Source: an uncultured Collinsella sp.
GTDB lineage: Bacteria; Actinomycetota; Coriobacteriia; Coriobacteriales; Coriobacteriaceae
Direction of reading: 5' to 3'
Length of the DNA: 41,874 nt
Assembly (NCBI GenBank): GCA_902490445.1
Contig: CABUDZ010000007.1
Coordinates: 1-41,874 of the forward strand
Shown piece after piece: positions 30,539-38,453 of this stretch. Within the stretch, counting starts at the first letter, position 1; the number at the start of each line of letters is the position of its first letter. The position numbers were made by a program, and so were the translations under genes. A model generated the notes under the pieces. That model did no database searches and had not been told where the DNA came from. It worked only from the letters and a program-made list of their open reading frames with translations.

Positions 30539-31450
30539 ATGTCTGAGAACGAAGAGATCATGAACGAGACCGAGAACGAGACCATGGCTGCCGAGGTCGA
30601 GGCAGTCGAGACCGTGGAGACCGAAGCTGCCGAGGCTGAGGCTGCTGACGAGGTTTCCGCCGAGGAGGAGGCCGAGGTTGTCGAGGCCGCCGTTGATTAC
30701 GATGACGAAGAGCTGATGGACAAGATGCAGAAGGCCGCCCGCCTGCTGCGCAGCCGTCGCTTTGCTATTTCCAAGGAGGAGGAGGCCAAGGCCGAGCGCA
30801 TGGCGAACATCGAGCGCGCCATCAAGCTTCTTGACCTCAAGCCCAAGATGGAGCAGAAGGAAATGTCCGACCTGCTGGGTATGCGCCTTCGTGAGCTCGA
30901 TGGTCTGATGGCCGAGGCCGAGGCTGCCGACCTGGTCGGCCGCATCGACGACGCCGAGGGCGATATGCGCAAGATCGTCGTCTTTGCTGCCGAGGATGCC
31001 GCTGAGGGCCTGGTCGAGCTTGCCAACAAGAAGGAGAAGCTCCTGCCCGAGCTTTCTTACGAGGAGGCCACCGAGCTGATGGCTGCTCTCGATAAGGTCA
31101 TCGCTCCGCTCGTCGCCATGGGCCTGGACGAGGACCGCGGTCCTCGCGGCGGCCGTGACGATCGCGGTGGCCGTGGCGGCGACCGTGGCGGTCGCGGCGG
31201 CTTTGGCGATCGCGGTGGCCGTGGTGGCGACCGTGGCGGTCGCGGTGGCGATCGCGGCGGCCGTGGCGGCTTTGGTGACCGCGGCGGCGACCGTGGCGGT
31301 CGCGGCGGCTTTGGCGGCAACCGTGGTGGCTATGGCGACCGCGGCGGCAACCGTGGCGGCTTCGGCGGCAACCGTGGCAACGACCGCGGCGGTCGCGGTG
31401 GCGATCGTGGCGGCCGCAACGGTGGCGGCTTCCGCGGCAACCGTTTCTAG
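30539..31450 (+). CDS. Putative nucleic-acid-binding protein with long RGG-box tail
   Basis: This is a 303-residue protein in three parts. Residues 1-60 are very acidic (Glu/Ala-rich). Residues about 60-195 are helical, with a segment ERAIKLLDLKPKMEQKEMS to DLVGRI that resembles a small winged helix. Residues 200-303 are almost only Arg, Gly and Asp, with occasional Phe, Tyr and Asn, as repeats of DRGGRGG, FGDRGG and GGNRGG. RGG boxes bind RNA and can drive condensate formation; this one is long for a bacterium. The repeat DNA is a GC-rich array that could expand or contract. ATG 30539 follows AAGGAG. The role is not known; ribosome- or helicase-associated RNA handling is a guess. It is followed by a cluster of palindromes. 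Confidence 0.75.
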   Translation: MSENEEIMNETENETMAAEVEAVETVETEAAEAEAADEVSAEEEAEVVEAAVDYDDEELMDKMQKAARLLRSRRFAISKEEEAKAERMANIERAIKLLDLKPKMEQKEMSDLLGMRLRELDGLMAEAEAADLVGRIDDAEGDMRKIVVFAAEDAAEGLVELANKKEKLLPELSYEEATELMAALDKVIAPLVAMGLDEDRGPRGGRDDRGGRGGDRGGRGGFGDRGGRGGDRGGRGGDRGGRGGFGDRGGDRGGRGGFGGNRGGYGDRGGNRGGFGGNRGNDRGGRGGDRGGRNGGGFRGNRF

Positions 31451-31454
31451 TTGG

Positions 31455-31482
31455 GTTACGCGGGTTTACCAACCCGCGTAAC
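31455..31482. repeat. 12-bp palindrome after the RGG gene
   Basis: GTTACGCGGGTT and AACCCGCGTAAC pair perfectly around TACC, starting 5 bp after the stop codon. It is probably a terminator without an oligo-T run, or the first of the palindromic repeats clustered here. Confidence 0.75.
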
Positions 31483-31495
31483 TAGTTGACGCTGC

Positions 31496-31594
31496 AAACC
31501 CGCCAGAGCGGCAATCTGCCTTTCAACTTCGGCGGCATGACCAGAAGGTCAATGCCGCCTTGTTTCAAGGCACCTTGCTCGCTCTGGCGGGTTT
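31496..31594. repeat. Branched palindromic element, about 100 nt
   Basis: The outer arms AAACCCGCCAGAGCG (31496-31510) and CGCTCTGGCGGGTTT (31580-31594) are perfect. Inside, GGCGGCATGACC (31531-31542) pairs with GGTCAATGCCGCC (31547-31559) around AGAA, with one bulge. The product would be a nested or cruciform structure. It could be a non-mobile MITE or a structured RNA. Confidence 0.75.
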
Positions 31595-31646
31595 TCGCTG
31601 TCGGTACCAAGACATCGGCGTTGCCTTAATCCAAGCCTGCCAAAAA

Positions 31647-31677
31647 GTAGTCATTGGGGACGTTCTTAAACGACTAC
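31647..31677. repeat. GTAGTC palindrome with GGGGAC loop
   Basis: GTAGTCATT pairs with AAACGACTAC-type sequence with one mismatch; the loop carries GGGGACGTTC. It has the same kind of GGGGAC core as the other dispersed palindromes in the window. Confidence 0.55.
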
Positions 31678-31684
31678 ATAGCAC

Positions 31685-31748
31685 GAGAGTGGATAATCTC
31701 CCGGTTTGAGCCTGCATTCAAGCTCAAAGTGGGAGATTATCCACTCTC
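31685..31748. repeat. 64-nt near-perfect palindrome (GAGAGTGGATAATCTCCC arms)
   Basis: The arms 31685-31702 and 31731-31748 are perfect 18-bp complements. An inner pair TTTGAGC / GCTCAAA continues the stem, leaving a 10-nt loop. It lies just downstream of the minus-strand pdxT stop. It may serve as a terminator for pdxST but lacks a T run on that strand. Confidence 0.8.
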
Positions 31749-31790
31749 ATTTGTTGTGTGTGCGAAAATCCACGCTCGTTTCTATTCCGC

Positions 31791-32378
31791 CTACATTTGT
31801 AGGAACAGTTCGTGGAGGCGGGTGTCTTCATCGAGTTCGGGGTGGAAGGTTACGCCGAGCTGGTTGCCCTGGCGGGCGGCGACGATGCGGCCATCGACCT
31901 CTGCCAGGGCCTTGGCGTCGCCGTGGACCTCGATGATGCGGGGCGCGCGGATAAACGTCAGCGGCACTTCACCGTCGATGCCGGCGACAGGTCCTTGAGT
32001 GCGAAAGCTGCCGAGCTGTCTGCCATAGGCATTGCGCTCGACGAGCACATCCATGGTTGCCAGGCGCGGCGTCCCCTTATCGTCGTGGGCAGCAAGGTCG
32101 CGCGCCAGCAGAATCAAGCCGGCGCAAGTTCCCAATACAGGCATACCTTCAGCGATGCGGGTACGAAGCTCCTCGAGCATGCCCAACTCATCAAGCAGCT
32201 TCCCTTGAACGGTAGACTCGCCGCCGGGAAGTACTAGACGGTCAAAGTCCTGCTTCAAATCAGCCACCTGCCTTAGCTCAATACAACGTGCGCCCAGCTC
32301 GGACAGCCTCGCCTCGTGCTCGGCAAAAGCACCTTGGACCGCCAGCACGGCGACCGTCTGGTCTGCGTAATCGCTCAT
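31791..32378 (-). CDS. pdxT: Pyridoxal 5'-phosphate synthase glutaminase subunit
   Basis: PdxT hydrolyses glutamine and channels ammonia to PdxS for making PLP. The 195-residue class I amidotransferase has PGGEST (51-56), the nucleophile Cys85 in LGTCAGL, RNAYGRQLGSF (the segment that contacts PdxS) and the His179/Glu181 pair in FHPELDED. ATG 32378 follows AAAGGATCG. It lies 20 bp downstream of pdxS in the same operon. Confidence 0.96.
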   Translation of the reverse strand: MSDYADQTVAVLAVQGAFAEHEARLSELGARCIELRQVADLKQDFDRLVLPGGESTVQGKLLDELGMLEELRTRIAEGMPVLGTCAGLILLARDLAAHDDKGTPRLATMDVLVERNAYGRQLGSFRTQGPVAGIDGEVPLTFIRAPRIIEVHGDAKALAEVDGRIVAARQGNQLGVTFHPELDEDTRLHELFLQM

Positions 32379-32398
32379 GTGCGATCCTTTCTACCGGA

Positions 32399-33289
32399 CT
32401 AGCGCCCGCGCTCCTCCATGATGATCTCGATCTCGTCGGCGTTGATGCCCACCATAGCCTCGCCCAGGTCCTCCGAAAGCTCAGCGATGAGTTTGGCGTC
32501 GGTGAAGTTTGCCACGGCCTTAACGATGGCGGCGGCGCGCTTGGCGGGGTCGCCGCTCTTAAAGATGCCCGAGCCGACAAAGACGCCCTCGGCACCCAGC
32601 TGCATCATCAGCGCGGCGTCGGCGGGGGTCGCTACGCCGCCGGCGGCAAAGTTCACGACGGGAAGCTTGCCTGTGGCATGGACCTCGCGGACCAGCTCGA
32701 CCGGAACCTGCAGTTGCTTGGCTGCCTCAAAGAGCTCATCATCGCGTAATGCAACAATGTCGCGGATCTGCTTTTGGATTTTGCGCATGTGATGCACAGC
32801 CTGGACGACGTCGCCCGTGCCCGGCTCGCCCTTGGTGCGAATCATCGTGGCGCCCTCGGCAACACGGCGTAACGCCTCGCCCAGGTCGCGGGCGCCGCAG
32901 ACAAACGGCACGTCAAACTGGGTCTTGTCGATATGGTAGACATCGTCGGCAGGGGAGAGGACCTCGGACTCATCGATGTAATCGATCTCGATGGCCTGCA
33001 GGACCTGCGCCTCGACAATGTGACCGATGCGGCACTTGGCCATGACGGGGATGGAGACGGCCTCTTGAATGCCCTTGATCATCTTGGGGTCACTCATGCG
33101 CGAGACGCCGCCTGCGGCACGGATGTCGGCCGGGATGCGCTCGAGTGCCATGACGGCGCAGGCGCCCGCCTCTTCGGCGATGCGTGCCTGCTCGGGCGTG
33201 GTGACGTCCATGATGACGCCGCCCTTGAGCATCTGCGCGAGCTCGCGGTTGAGTTTAACGCGATCGGCCTTGCTGGTCTGTTCTGCCAT
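32399..33289 (-). CDS. pdxS: Pyridoxal 5'-phosphate synthase, synthase subunit
   Basis: PdxS builds PLP from ribose 5-phosphate, glyceraldehyde 3-phosphate and PdxT-derived ammonia in a 12+12 complex. The 296-residue TIM barrel is highly conserved: GGVIMDVTTPEQARIAEEAG, ALERIPADIRAAGGVSRMSDP, PVMAKCRIGH with the lysine that binds the pentose, IDESEVLSPAD, RTKGEPGTG, NFAAGGVATPADAALMMQLGAEGVFVGSGIF. ATG 33289 follows GGGAG. It is divergent from pdxR, its likely activator. Confidence 0.97.
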   Translation of the reverse strand: MAEQTSKADRVKLNRELAQMLKGGVIMDVTTPEQARIAEEAGACAVMALERIPADIRAAGGVSRMSDPKMIKGIQEAVSIPVMAKCRIGHIVEAQVLQAIEIDYIDESEVLSPADDVYHIDKTQFDVPFVCGARDLGEALRRVAEGATMIRTKGEPGTGDVVQAVHHMRKIQKQIRDIVALRDDELFEAAKQLQVPVELVREVHATGKLPVVNFAAGGVATPADAALMMQLGAEGVFVGSGIFKSGDPAKRAAAIVKAVANFTDAKLIAELSEDLGEAMVGINADEIEIIMEERGR

Positions 33290-33381
33290 GGTTGCTCCCT
33301 TGGTTGGCATGTGTATTGCTTGACGGAACATCCTATCGGGGAGCTGGGTATGGCGAAATACTCAGTTTTCGAGATAATAGC

Positions 33382-33423
33382 AAGGTCAGACTAATGCCAG
33401 ATTGAATGACTCGATAAGGTCAG
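33382..33423. promoter_or_regulatory. Direct repeats in the pdxS/pdxR gap
   Basis: AAGGTCAG occurs at 33382-33389 and 33416-33423, a spacing of 34 bp, in the 145-bp gap between the divergent genes. MocR/PdxR regulators usually bind direct repeats. A minus-strand TTGCTA-N17-TATTTC (ending near 33350) is a weak promoter candidate for pdxS, and GATAAT near 33373 a weak -10 for pdxR. Binding is inferred. Confidence 0.45.
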
Positions 33424-33434
33424 GTGACAAACTC

Positions 33435-34850
33435 ATGCTTGACTATAATTTGGAAAACCGCGGCGAAGCATCGCTCTATGAGTATGTTTACCAGCAAATT
33501 CGAGATGATATTGTAGCTGGACGTATTGCGGCGGGGGAGCATCTTCCGTCTAAGCGCGCCTTTGCCAGTCATCTGGGAATTAGTGTCATTACAATCGAAA
33601 ATGCATATAGCCAGTTGCTTGCCGAGGGTTATATTTGCTCAAAGCCGCGCCGTGGTTACTACGCGTGCGAGCTTCCCGATGCACCGGTTTTGGCTTCGGC
33701 TGCGGAGGGCATCGACCGAGATGACGCCTCCGTGGGCCCCAGCGCGCATGATGTCAACGGACAGGTCGAGCGATTCGATGCGCTTTCTCCTTCCGCCTTG
33801 GAGGCGGCGCGGCTTTGGCAAAGCGCGCTACGGGCGACACTGACGTCCGAAGACGAACGTGAAATCTTTTCGACCGCGCCGGCACAGGGCACCGCTCGGC
33901 TACGACGCGCTATCGCTCACCATTTGCGTGGGACAAGGGGCATGAATGTCGACCCCGACAACATCGTTATCGGTGCGGGCGCCCAGTTGCTCGATACCAT
34001 GTTGGTTCAGTTGCTTGGAGCCGACAAGGTGTATGCCGTTGAGGATCCGGGCTATCTGCGCCTGACGCGCATCTATCAGGCTATGGGTTGCGAAGTGCGT
34101 CATATCCCGTTGGACGGTGAAGGCGTGGACTTGAGTGCTCTGCAGAAAACCGGGGCGGATGTCCTTCACCTGATGCCGTCTCACCAATATCCGACCGGCC
34201 TTGTGACGAGCATTGCGCGTCGCTATGCCCTGCTGAGCTGGGCCGCCGAGCAGCCGGACCGGTATCTCATCGAAGATGACTTTGATTGTGAGTTTCGCCT
34301 TGCCGGCAAGCCGATTCCCGCGCTCGCGTCGATCGATGCCGCTCAATCGGTCATCTACACCAACACCTTTTCAAAAAGTCTGTCGTCGGCCCTGCGTTTG
34401 GCGTATATGGTCCTGCCTGATGAGCTGATGGAACGGTTTAGGCGCAACCTTGGTTTTTACGCCTCGTCGGTGAGTTCTGTTGACCAGGTCGCTTTGGCTC
34501 GCTTGCTGGAATCGGGTGATTACGAGCGACATGTGAATCGCGTGCGCGTGCGCGCTCGCGAGGCGCGCGATGGCCTGGCGGCGCTTGTACGGAAGGCATT
34601 TCCGGCGGGGGAGGTCTCGATCGAGTACGCAGACGCGGGTCTTTACTGCACCGTCGTCCTGACCAAGGATAATGCGGGGGAGAGCTTTGCGAAGGCTCTC
34701 GCTGACGCCCGTATTTCCTATATCGATATCGACGATTGCCTATGGGCGTCCGATCGGGCGTTGACTAAGAATGCGCCGTCTCGCGTTCTCATTCAATACG
34801 ACGACCTGAGCCCTCATTCGCTCATCGTTCTTCAAGAACAGCTGCAATAA
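33435..34850 (+). CDS. pdxR: MocR-type regulator of PLP synthesis (GntR HTH plus aminotransferase domain)
   Basis: This 471-residue protein has an N-terminal GntR winged helix (about 10-80: LYEYVYQQIRDDIVAGRIAAGEHLPSKRAFASHLGIS), a linker, and a fold-type I aminotransferase domain (about 125-470) that senses PLP. The PLP lysine is in NTFSKSLSSALRLAY (near 314). ATG 33435 follows AGGTGA; an upstream TTG would add 11 residues. Its divergent position next to pdxST, as in Listeria and corynebacteria, supports control of those genes by PLP level. Confidence 0.92.
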   Translation: MLDYNLENRGEASLYEYVYQQIRDDIVAGRIAAGEHLPSKRAFASHLGISVITIENAYSQLLAEGYICSKPRRGYYACELPDAPVLASAAEGIDRDDASVGPSAHDVNGQVERFDALSPSALEAARLWQSALRATLTSEDEREIFSTAPAQGTARLRRAIAHHLRGTRGMNVDPDNIVIGAGAQLLDTMLVQLLGADKVYAVEDPGYLRLTRIYQAMGCEVRHIPLDGEGVDLSALQKTGADVLHLMPSHQYPTGLVTSIARRYALLSWAAEQPDRYLIEDDFDCEFRLAGKPIPALASIDAAQSVIYTNTFSKSLSSALRLAYMVLPDELMERFRRNLGFYASSVSSVDQVALARLLESGDYERHVNRVRVRAREARDGLAALVRKAFPAGEVSIEYADAGLYCTVVLTKDNAGESFAKALADARISYIDIDDCLWASDRALTKNAPSRVLIQYDDLSPHSLIVLQEQLQ

Positions 34851-34860
34851 GCCCACGAAA

Positions 34861-34888
34861 AAGGCCCGAACCATGCGGTTCGGGCCTT
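34861..34888. terminator. Bidirectional terminator between pdxR and rubrerythrin genes
   Basis: AAGGCCCGAACC and GGTTCGGGCCTT form a perfect 12-bp stem with an ATGC loop. TTTTT follows on the minus strand, so it ends the rubrerythrin transcript and probably pdxR too. Confidence 0.88.
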
Positions 34889-34921
34889 ATGAAGCTAGAG
34901 GTTATGTCTCAGGCGGTTGGC

Positions 34922-35482
34922 TTAGCCGAAGTAGCGCTTGAGCAGGCCGGCGAAAGCCTTGCCGTGACGAGCCTCGTCGCGAGCCATCTCGTGCACGGTG
35001 TCGTGGATGGCATCGAGGCCAGCGGCCTTGGCGCGCTTGGCAAGATCGGTCTTACCGGCGGTGGCGCCATTCTCGGCCTCAACGCGCATCTCGAGGTTCT
35101 TCTTGGTGGAGTCGGTCACGACCTCGCCCAGGAGCTCGGCGAACTTGGCGGCATGCTCGGCCTCCTCGTGGGCGGCCTTCTCCCAGTACAGGCCGATCTC
35201 GGGATAACCCTCGCGATGAGCAACGCGAGCCATGGCCAGGTACATACCGACCTCGGAGCACTCGCCCTCAAAGTTGGCGCGCAGGTCAGCAACGATGTCC
35301 TCGGAGACGCCCTCCATCTTGGCGACGCCCACGACGTGCTCGGCAGCCCACTCGAGCTGGCCCTCCTCCTGCTTCAGGAAACGAGAACCGGGAACGCCGC
35401 ACTGGGGGCACTTAAAATCCTCGGGCAGCTGGTCGCCGTCGAACTCTTCCACATAACCGCAAACGGGGCAAACAAACTTCAT
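34922..35482 (-). CDS. Reverse-type rubrerythrin (N-terminal rubredoxin domain)
   Basis: This 186-residue non-heme iron protein reduces hydrogen peroxide, protecting anaerobes from oxygen. The rubredoxin-like domain comes first (CPVCGY with Cys5 and Cys8; CPQCG with Cys25 and Cys28), as in the clostridial reverse rubrerythrins. The di-iron helical bundle follows, with FEGECSEVGMYLAMARVA, AAHEEAEHAAKFAELLGE, EAENGATAG and EMARDEARHGKAF as the carboxylate/His ligand helices. ATG 35482 follows GAAAGGATCG. It has its own promoter and terminator, so it is a single-gene unit. Confidence 0.94.
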   Translation of the reverse strand: MKFVCPVCGYVEEFDGDQLPEDFKCPQCGVPGSRFLKQEEGQLEWAAEHVVGVAKMEGVSEDIVADLRANFEGECSEVGMYLAMARVAHREGYPEIGLYWEKAAHEEAEHAAKFAELLGEVVTDSTKKNLEMRVEAENGATAGKTDLAKRAKAAGLDAIHDTVHEMARDEARHGKAFAGLLKRYFG

Positions 35483-35566
35483 GATTCGATCCTTTCGATC
35501 GATGGCGATGGTGCGCTCGTCCGGTCCCGTAAGGGCCCTCTCCGGACGTGCGTCTTGACGAGTTCT

Positions 35567-35594
35567 ATTATCCATAAATGAGACCGAATGTGAA
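35567..35594 (-). promoter_or_regulatory. Sigma-70-like promoter of the rubrerythrin gene
   Basis: On the minus strand TTCACA (35589-35594), a 16-bp spacer and GATAAT (35567-35572) form a good promoter. The leader of about 80 nt contains a hairpin with CGTCCGG / CCGGACG arms (35518-35548). Confidence 0.5.
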
Positions 35595-35705
35595 GCCTAT
35601 TAGGAATGATTTTTAATAAAACAATTTTCGGCATGTGAAGATGTTGATTGATTAACGATTTGCAAGCCATATGCGGACGCCGATGAGTACAATCGGTCGA
35701 GCAAA

Positions 35706-35721
35706 TGTTGACCTATCAACA
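35706..35721. promoter_or_regulatory. Operator-like palindrome upstream of the ADH gene
   Basis: TGTTGA-N4-TCAACA is a perfect dyad 18 bp before the start codon. A TACAAT hexamer at 35688-35693 could be the -10, which would place the dyad just after the transcription start, a repressor position. It does not match the Rex consensus. Confidence 0.4.
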
Positions 35722-35739
35722 AATAAAGGAGTCTCCTTT

Positions 35740-36960
35740 ATGCATCTAGCCCGTCGTGCCTGGTGCCGAACATATCAGACGGTTTTTCGCATCGCATTGC
35801 CGATCCTGCCCTATACCGAGCCGCGCATTTTGGAGCATGCCGAGGATGTGCCCGCGGTGTTTCAAAAGCGCTCGATCCAGAAGGTCCTTATCGTGACAGA
35901 CCCTGGTATTGCTCGTTTGGGACTCACGGCATCACTCGAGCGTGCGCTTACGGCTCAGGGGATTGGCGTTACGGTCTATGCCGAAACGCGTGCGAACCCC
36001 ACGGTCTCAAACGTGGAGGAAGCGGCATCCCTGTATCGCGAGAGCGCCTGCCAGGCCATTATCGGCTTTGGCGGCGGTTCGGCCATGGACTGCGCCAAGG
36101 GCGTAGGCGCACGCATCGCACAGCCAAATAAGCCCATCAACAAGATGCGCGGGCTGCTGCGGATTCATCGTCGCCTGCCGCTGCTCATCGCCGTTCCCAC
36201 CACGGCAGGTACGGGAAGCGAGGTCACGCTTGCGGCAGTAATTACCGATGACGAGACGCACTACAAGTACCCCATTAACGACTTTGTGCTTATCCCGCGC
36301 TTTGCGGTGCACGACCCCGAGTTTACGCGCGGCCTGCCCGCCTCCATTACGGGGCAGACGGGCATGGATGCCCTGACGCATGCCGTCGAGGCCTTTATCG
36401 GCCGCAGCACCACGCCCTATACGCGCAAGATGGCGCGTCAGGCGGTGCAGCTTATCCACGACAATTTGCTCGAGGTCTATGAGCATGGCGACGACATGCG
36501 TGCGCGTCGCAATATGCTTTCGGCGGCGTATAAGGCGGGTATTGCATTTACCCGCTCCTATGTCGGATATGTGCATGCCATCGCGCACAGTCTGGGCGGC
36601 CGATACGGAATTCCGCACGGTTTGGCCAACGCGATCATCCTGCCGCACATGCTTCGCGCTTATGGTGACGCCGCCGCCCCCAAGCTTGCCGATCTTGCTC
36701 GCATGGCCGGTATCGCGCCGGCTAACGCGCAGGACGGTCTTGCGGCCGAGGCCTTTATCGATTGGGTCGACCGCATGAATGCCGCCTTGGGCATTCCCAA
36801 ATATGTGACGGGTATTCGCCGCTCCGATATTCCGCAAATGGCGGCCCATGCCGATGCCGAGGCCAATCCGCTATACCCCGTTCCGCTTCTAATGGACCGT
36901 TTGGAGCTCGAGCGTATGTACGAGGTCGTCGCGGGTGGTATGTTTGAGGGCGAGAATTAG
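35740..36960 (+). CDS. Iron-containing alcohol dehydrogenase (group III)
   Basis: This is a 406-residue NAD(P)H-dependent alcohol dehydrogenase. ATG 35740 follows AAAGGAG. Markers: VLIVTDPGI, the nucleotide loop GFGGGSAMDCAKG, AVPTTAGTGSEVT, the metal-ligand helix GMDALTHAVEAFIG, and HAIAHSLGGRYGIPHGLANAIILPH with iron-binding His residues. The 30 residues before the Rossmann domain are longer than usual. It ends 8 bp before an aldehyde dehydrogenase gene, so the two probably interconvert an alcohol, its aldehyde and the acid. The substrate is unknown. Confidence 0.92.
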   Translation: MHLARRAWCRTYQTVFRIALPILPYTEPRILEHAEDVPAVFQKRSIQKVLIVTDPGIARLGLTASLERALTAQGIGVTVYAETRANPTVSNVEEAASLYRESACQAIIGFGGGSAMDCAKGVGARIAQPNKPINKMRGLLRIHRRLPLLIAVPTTAGTGSEVTLAAVITDDETHYKYPINDFVLIPRFAVHDPEFTRGLPASITGQTGMDALTHAVEAFIGRSTTPYTRKMARQAVQLIHDNLLEVYEHGDDMRARRNMLSAAYKAGIAFTRSYVGYVHAIAHSLGGRYGIPHGLANAIILPHMLRAYGDAAAPKLADLARMAGIAPANAQDGLAAEAFIDWVDRMNAALGIPKYVTGIRRSDIPQMAAHADAEANPLYPVPLLMDRLELERMYEVVAGGMFEGEN

Positions 36961-36968
36961 GAGGGCCC

Positions 36969-38348
36969 ATGAACACCGAGGAAATTGCGTGCATCGTCGG
37001 CGATCAGCGCGCCTACTTTAAGACGCACGCCACGTTTGATGTCGATGCTCGACGTCGCACCCTCGTGCGCCTGCGCGAGGCGGTGCGGGCACACGAGACC
37101 GATATCGCCCATGCGCTCAAGACCGATTTGGGAAAGTCGCATGACGAGGCCTATATGTGTGAGATCGGCACATCGCTTTCCGAGATTCGTCATCAGATTG
37201 CGCATGTGGCTCGATGGAGTCGTCCGCGCCTGCGTCCGTGTGACCTCGCCAACGCCGTGAGTGTGTGCAAAACGCAAGCCGTGCCCTATGGCGTCACGCT
37301 CATTATGGCGCCCTGGAACTACCCGTTTTTGCTAACGCTCGAACCGCTTGCCGGCGCCCTTGCCGCGGGCAATACCGTGGTCATCAAGCCGAGCGCATAT
37401 GCTCCGGCATCGAGCGCGGTGCTCAGGCAAATCTGTGAAGAGGCATTTGATCCGCGTCTGGTGACGGTTGTCGAGGGCGGCCGCGCCGAAAACGAAGCGC
37501 TGCTCGATGAGTGCTGGGACAAGATCTTCTTTACCGGTAGCGTTCCGGTCGGCAAGCTCGTCATGGAGCGCGCGAGCAAAAACCTCACGCCCGTGACGCT
37601 TGAGCTGGGCGGCAAGAGTCCCTGCATCGTTGATGCGACGGCAAACTTGAAGGTCGCGGCACGGCGTATCGCCTTTGGTAAATGGCTCAACGTAGGGCAG
37701 ACCTGCGTGGCGCCCGACTACCTGCTGGTCGATACGCGCGTGCACGACGAGCTGCTGGGACTCATCAAGGAGGAAGCCCGTCGTATGTTTGGCGAGCACC
37801 CGCTCGACAACGAGGATTACGGTCACATCGTCAACGCCAAGCATTTTGCGCGTGCGCGCGGGCTGATCGATCCCGATAAGGTTGTGCTGGGAGGTACCGC
37901 GCGCGAGTCGTCGCTCAAAATTGAGCCGACGATCCTAGACGGCGTGGCCCCCGATGACGCCGTGATGCAGGAGGAGATTTTCGGCCCCATCTTGCCGGTG
38001 CTGACGTTTGAGAGCCTAGACGAGGCAGAGACGTTTATTGCGGATCGTCCGACGCCGCTAGCTCTGTATATCTTTAGCCAGGACCGTGCGGCTCAGCAAC
38101 GCTTTGTGCGTTACGTGCCCTTTGGCGGCGGCTGCGTCAACGACACGATCATGCATCTGGCTACGAGCCATATGGGCTTTGGCGGCATGGGTGCGAGCGG
38201 TATGGGCCAGTACCATGGCCGCGAGAGCTTCGATACGTTTAGCCACAAGAAGAGCATCGTGAACAAGGTAACCTGGCTGGACGTGCCGTTTCGGTATGCG
38301 CCCTACGCAAGCTGGAAGCACAAGTTCGTGCGTATGTTTGTGCATTAG
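36969..38348 (+). CDS. Aldehyde dehydrogenase, class 3-like
   Basis: This is a 459-residue NAD(P)-dependent aldehyde dehydrogenase. MAPWNYPF, the cofactor site VIKPSAYAPASS, FTGSVPVGK, the general base Glu212 in LELGGKSP and the nucleophile Cys246 in NVGQTCVAPDY are all present, and EIFGPILPV and the C-terminal SGMGQYHG complete the family pattern. The C-terminus (VTWLDVPFRYAPY) resembles class 3 fatty-aldehyde enzymes. ATG 36969 follows AGGAGGG. It is translated right after the alcohol dehydrogenase in one operon. Confidence 0.93.
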   Translation: MNTEEIACIVGDQRAYFKTHATFDVDARRRTLVRLREAVRAHETDIAHALKTDLGKSHDEAYMCEIGTSLSEIRHQIAHVARWSRPRLRPCDLANAVSVCKTQAVPYGVTLIMAPWNYPFLLTLEPLAGALAAGNTVVIKPSAYAPASSAVLRQICEEAFDPRLVTVVEGGRAENEALLDECWDKIFFTGSVPVGKLVMERASKNLTPVTLELGGKSPCIVDATANLKVAARRIAFGKWLNVGQTCVAPDYLLVDTRVHDELLGLIKEEARRMFGEHPLDNEDYGHIVNAKHFARARGLIDPDKVVLGGTARESSLKIEPTILDGVAPDDAVMQEEIFGPILPVLTFESLDEAETFIADRPTPLALYIFSQDRAAQQRFVRYVPFGGGCVNDTIMHLATSHMGFGGMGASGMGQYHGRESFDTFSHKKSIVNKVTWLDVPFRYAPYASWKHKFVRMFVH

Positions 38349-38358
38349 AAAAGATCGC

Positions 38359-38388
38359 GGGTAATACGAACAAGTGTTCCTATTACCC
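38359..38388 (+). promoter_or_regulatory. LexA/SOS box within a 30-nt dyad
   Basis: The central 14 nt (38367-38380), CGAACAAGTGTTCC, match the Gram-positive LexA consensus CGAACRNRYGTTYC at every position. Outer arms GGGTAATA / TATTACCC extend the dyad to 30 nt. It begins 10 bp after the ALDH stop codon, so it might instead serve as a hairpin at the end of that transcript, but no T run follows directly. Confidence 0.65.
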
Positions 38389-38405
38389 ACATTTTGCGTT
38401 AGACT
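38377..38405 (+). promoter_or_regulatory. Possible promoter overlapping the SOS box
   Basis: TTCCTA (38377-38382) and TAGACT (38400-38405) are 17 bp apart. The -35 overlaps the right half of the LexA box, the expected layout for LexA repression. Both hexamers are weak, so this is tentative. Confidence 0.35.
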
Positions 38406-38427
38406 ACTGCTATGGAGCACGGATGGG

Positions 38428-38452
38428 CCAACTCCCTTTAGAAGGGATTTGG
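38428..38452 (+). promoter_or_regulatory. Hairpin sequestering the ribosome binding site
   Basis: CCAACTCCCTT pairs with AAGGGATTTGG (10 of 11 pairs, 3-nt loop). The AAGGG that should act as ribosome binding site for the small peptide lies wholly in the 3' arm and is 7 nt from the ATG. Translation would need the hairpin to open, as in many type I toxin mRNAs. Confidence 0.65.
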
Positions 38453-38453
38453 T

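Noticed and set aside
31160..31440. The GGC/CGT-rich repeats as a CRISPR-like or minisatellite array independent of coding
   Set aside because: Units are irregular multiples of three within the RGG frame, with no constant spacer length.
31057..31481. Open frames in the other five frames of the RGG repeat region
   Set aside because: They are low-complexity Pro/Arg, His/Arg or Ala/Val translations of the same repeat DNA. The RGG frame alone continues a normal N-terminal domain with a good start.
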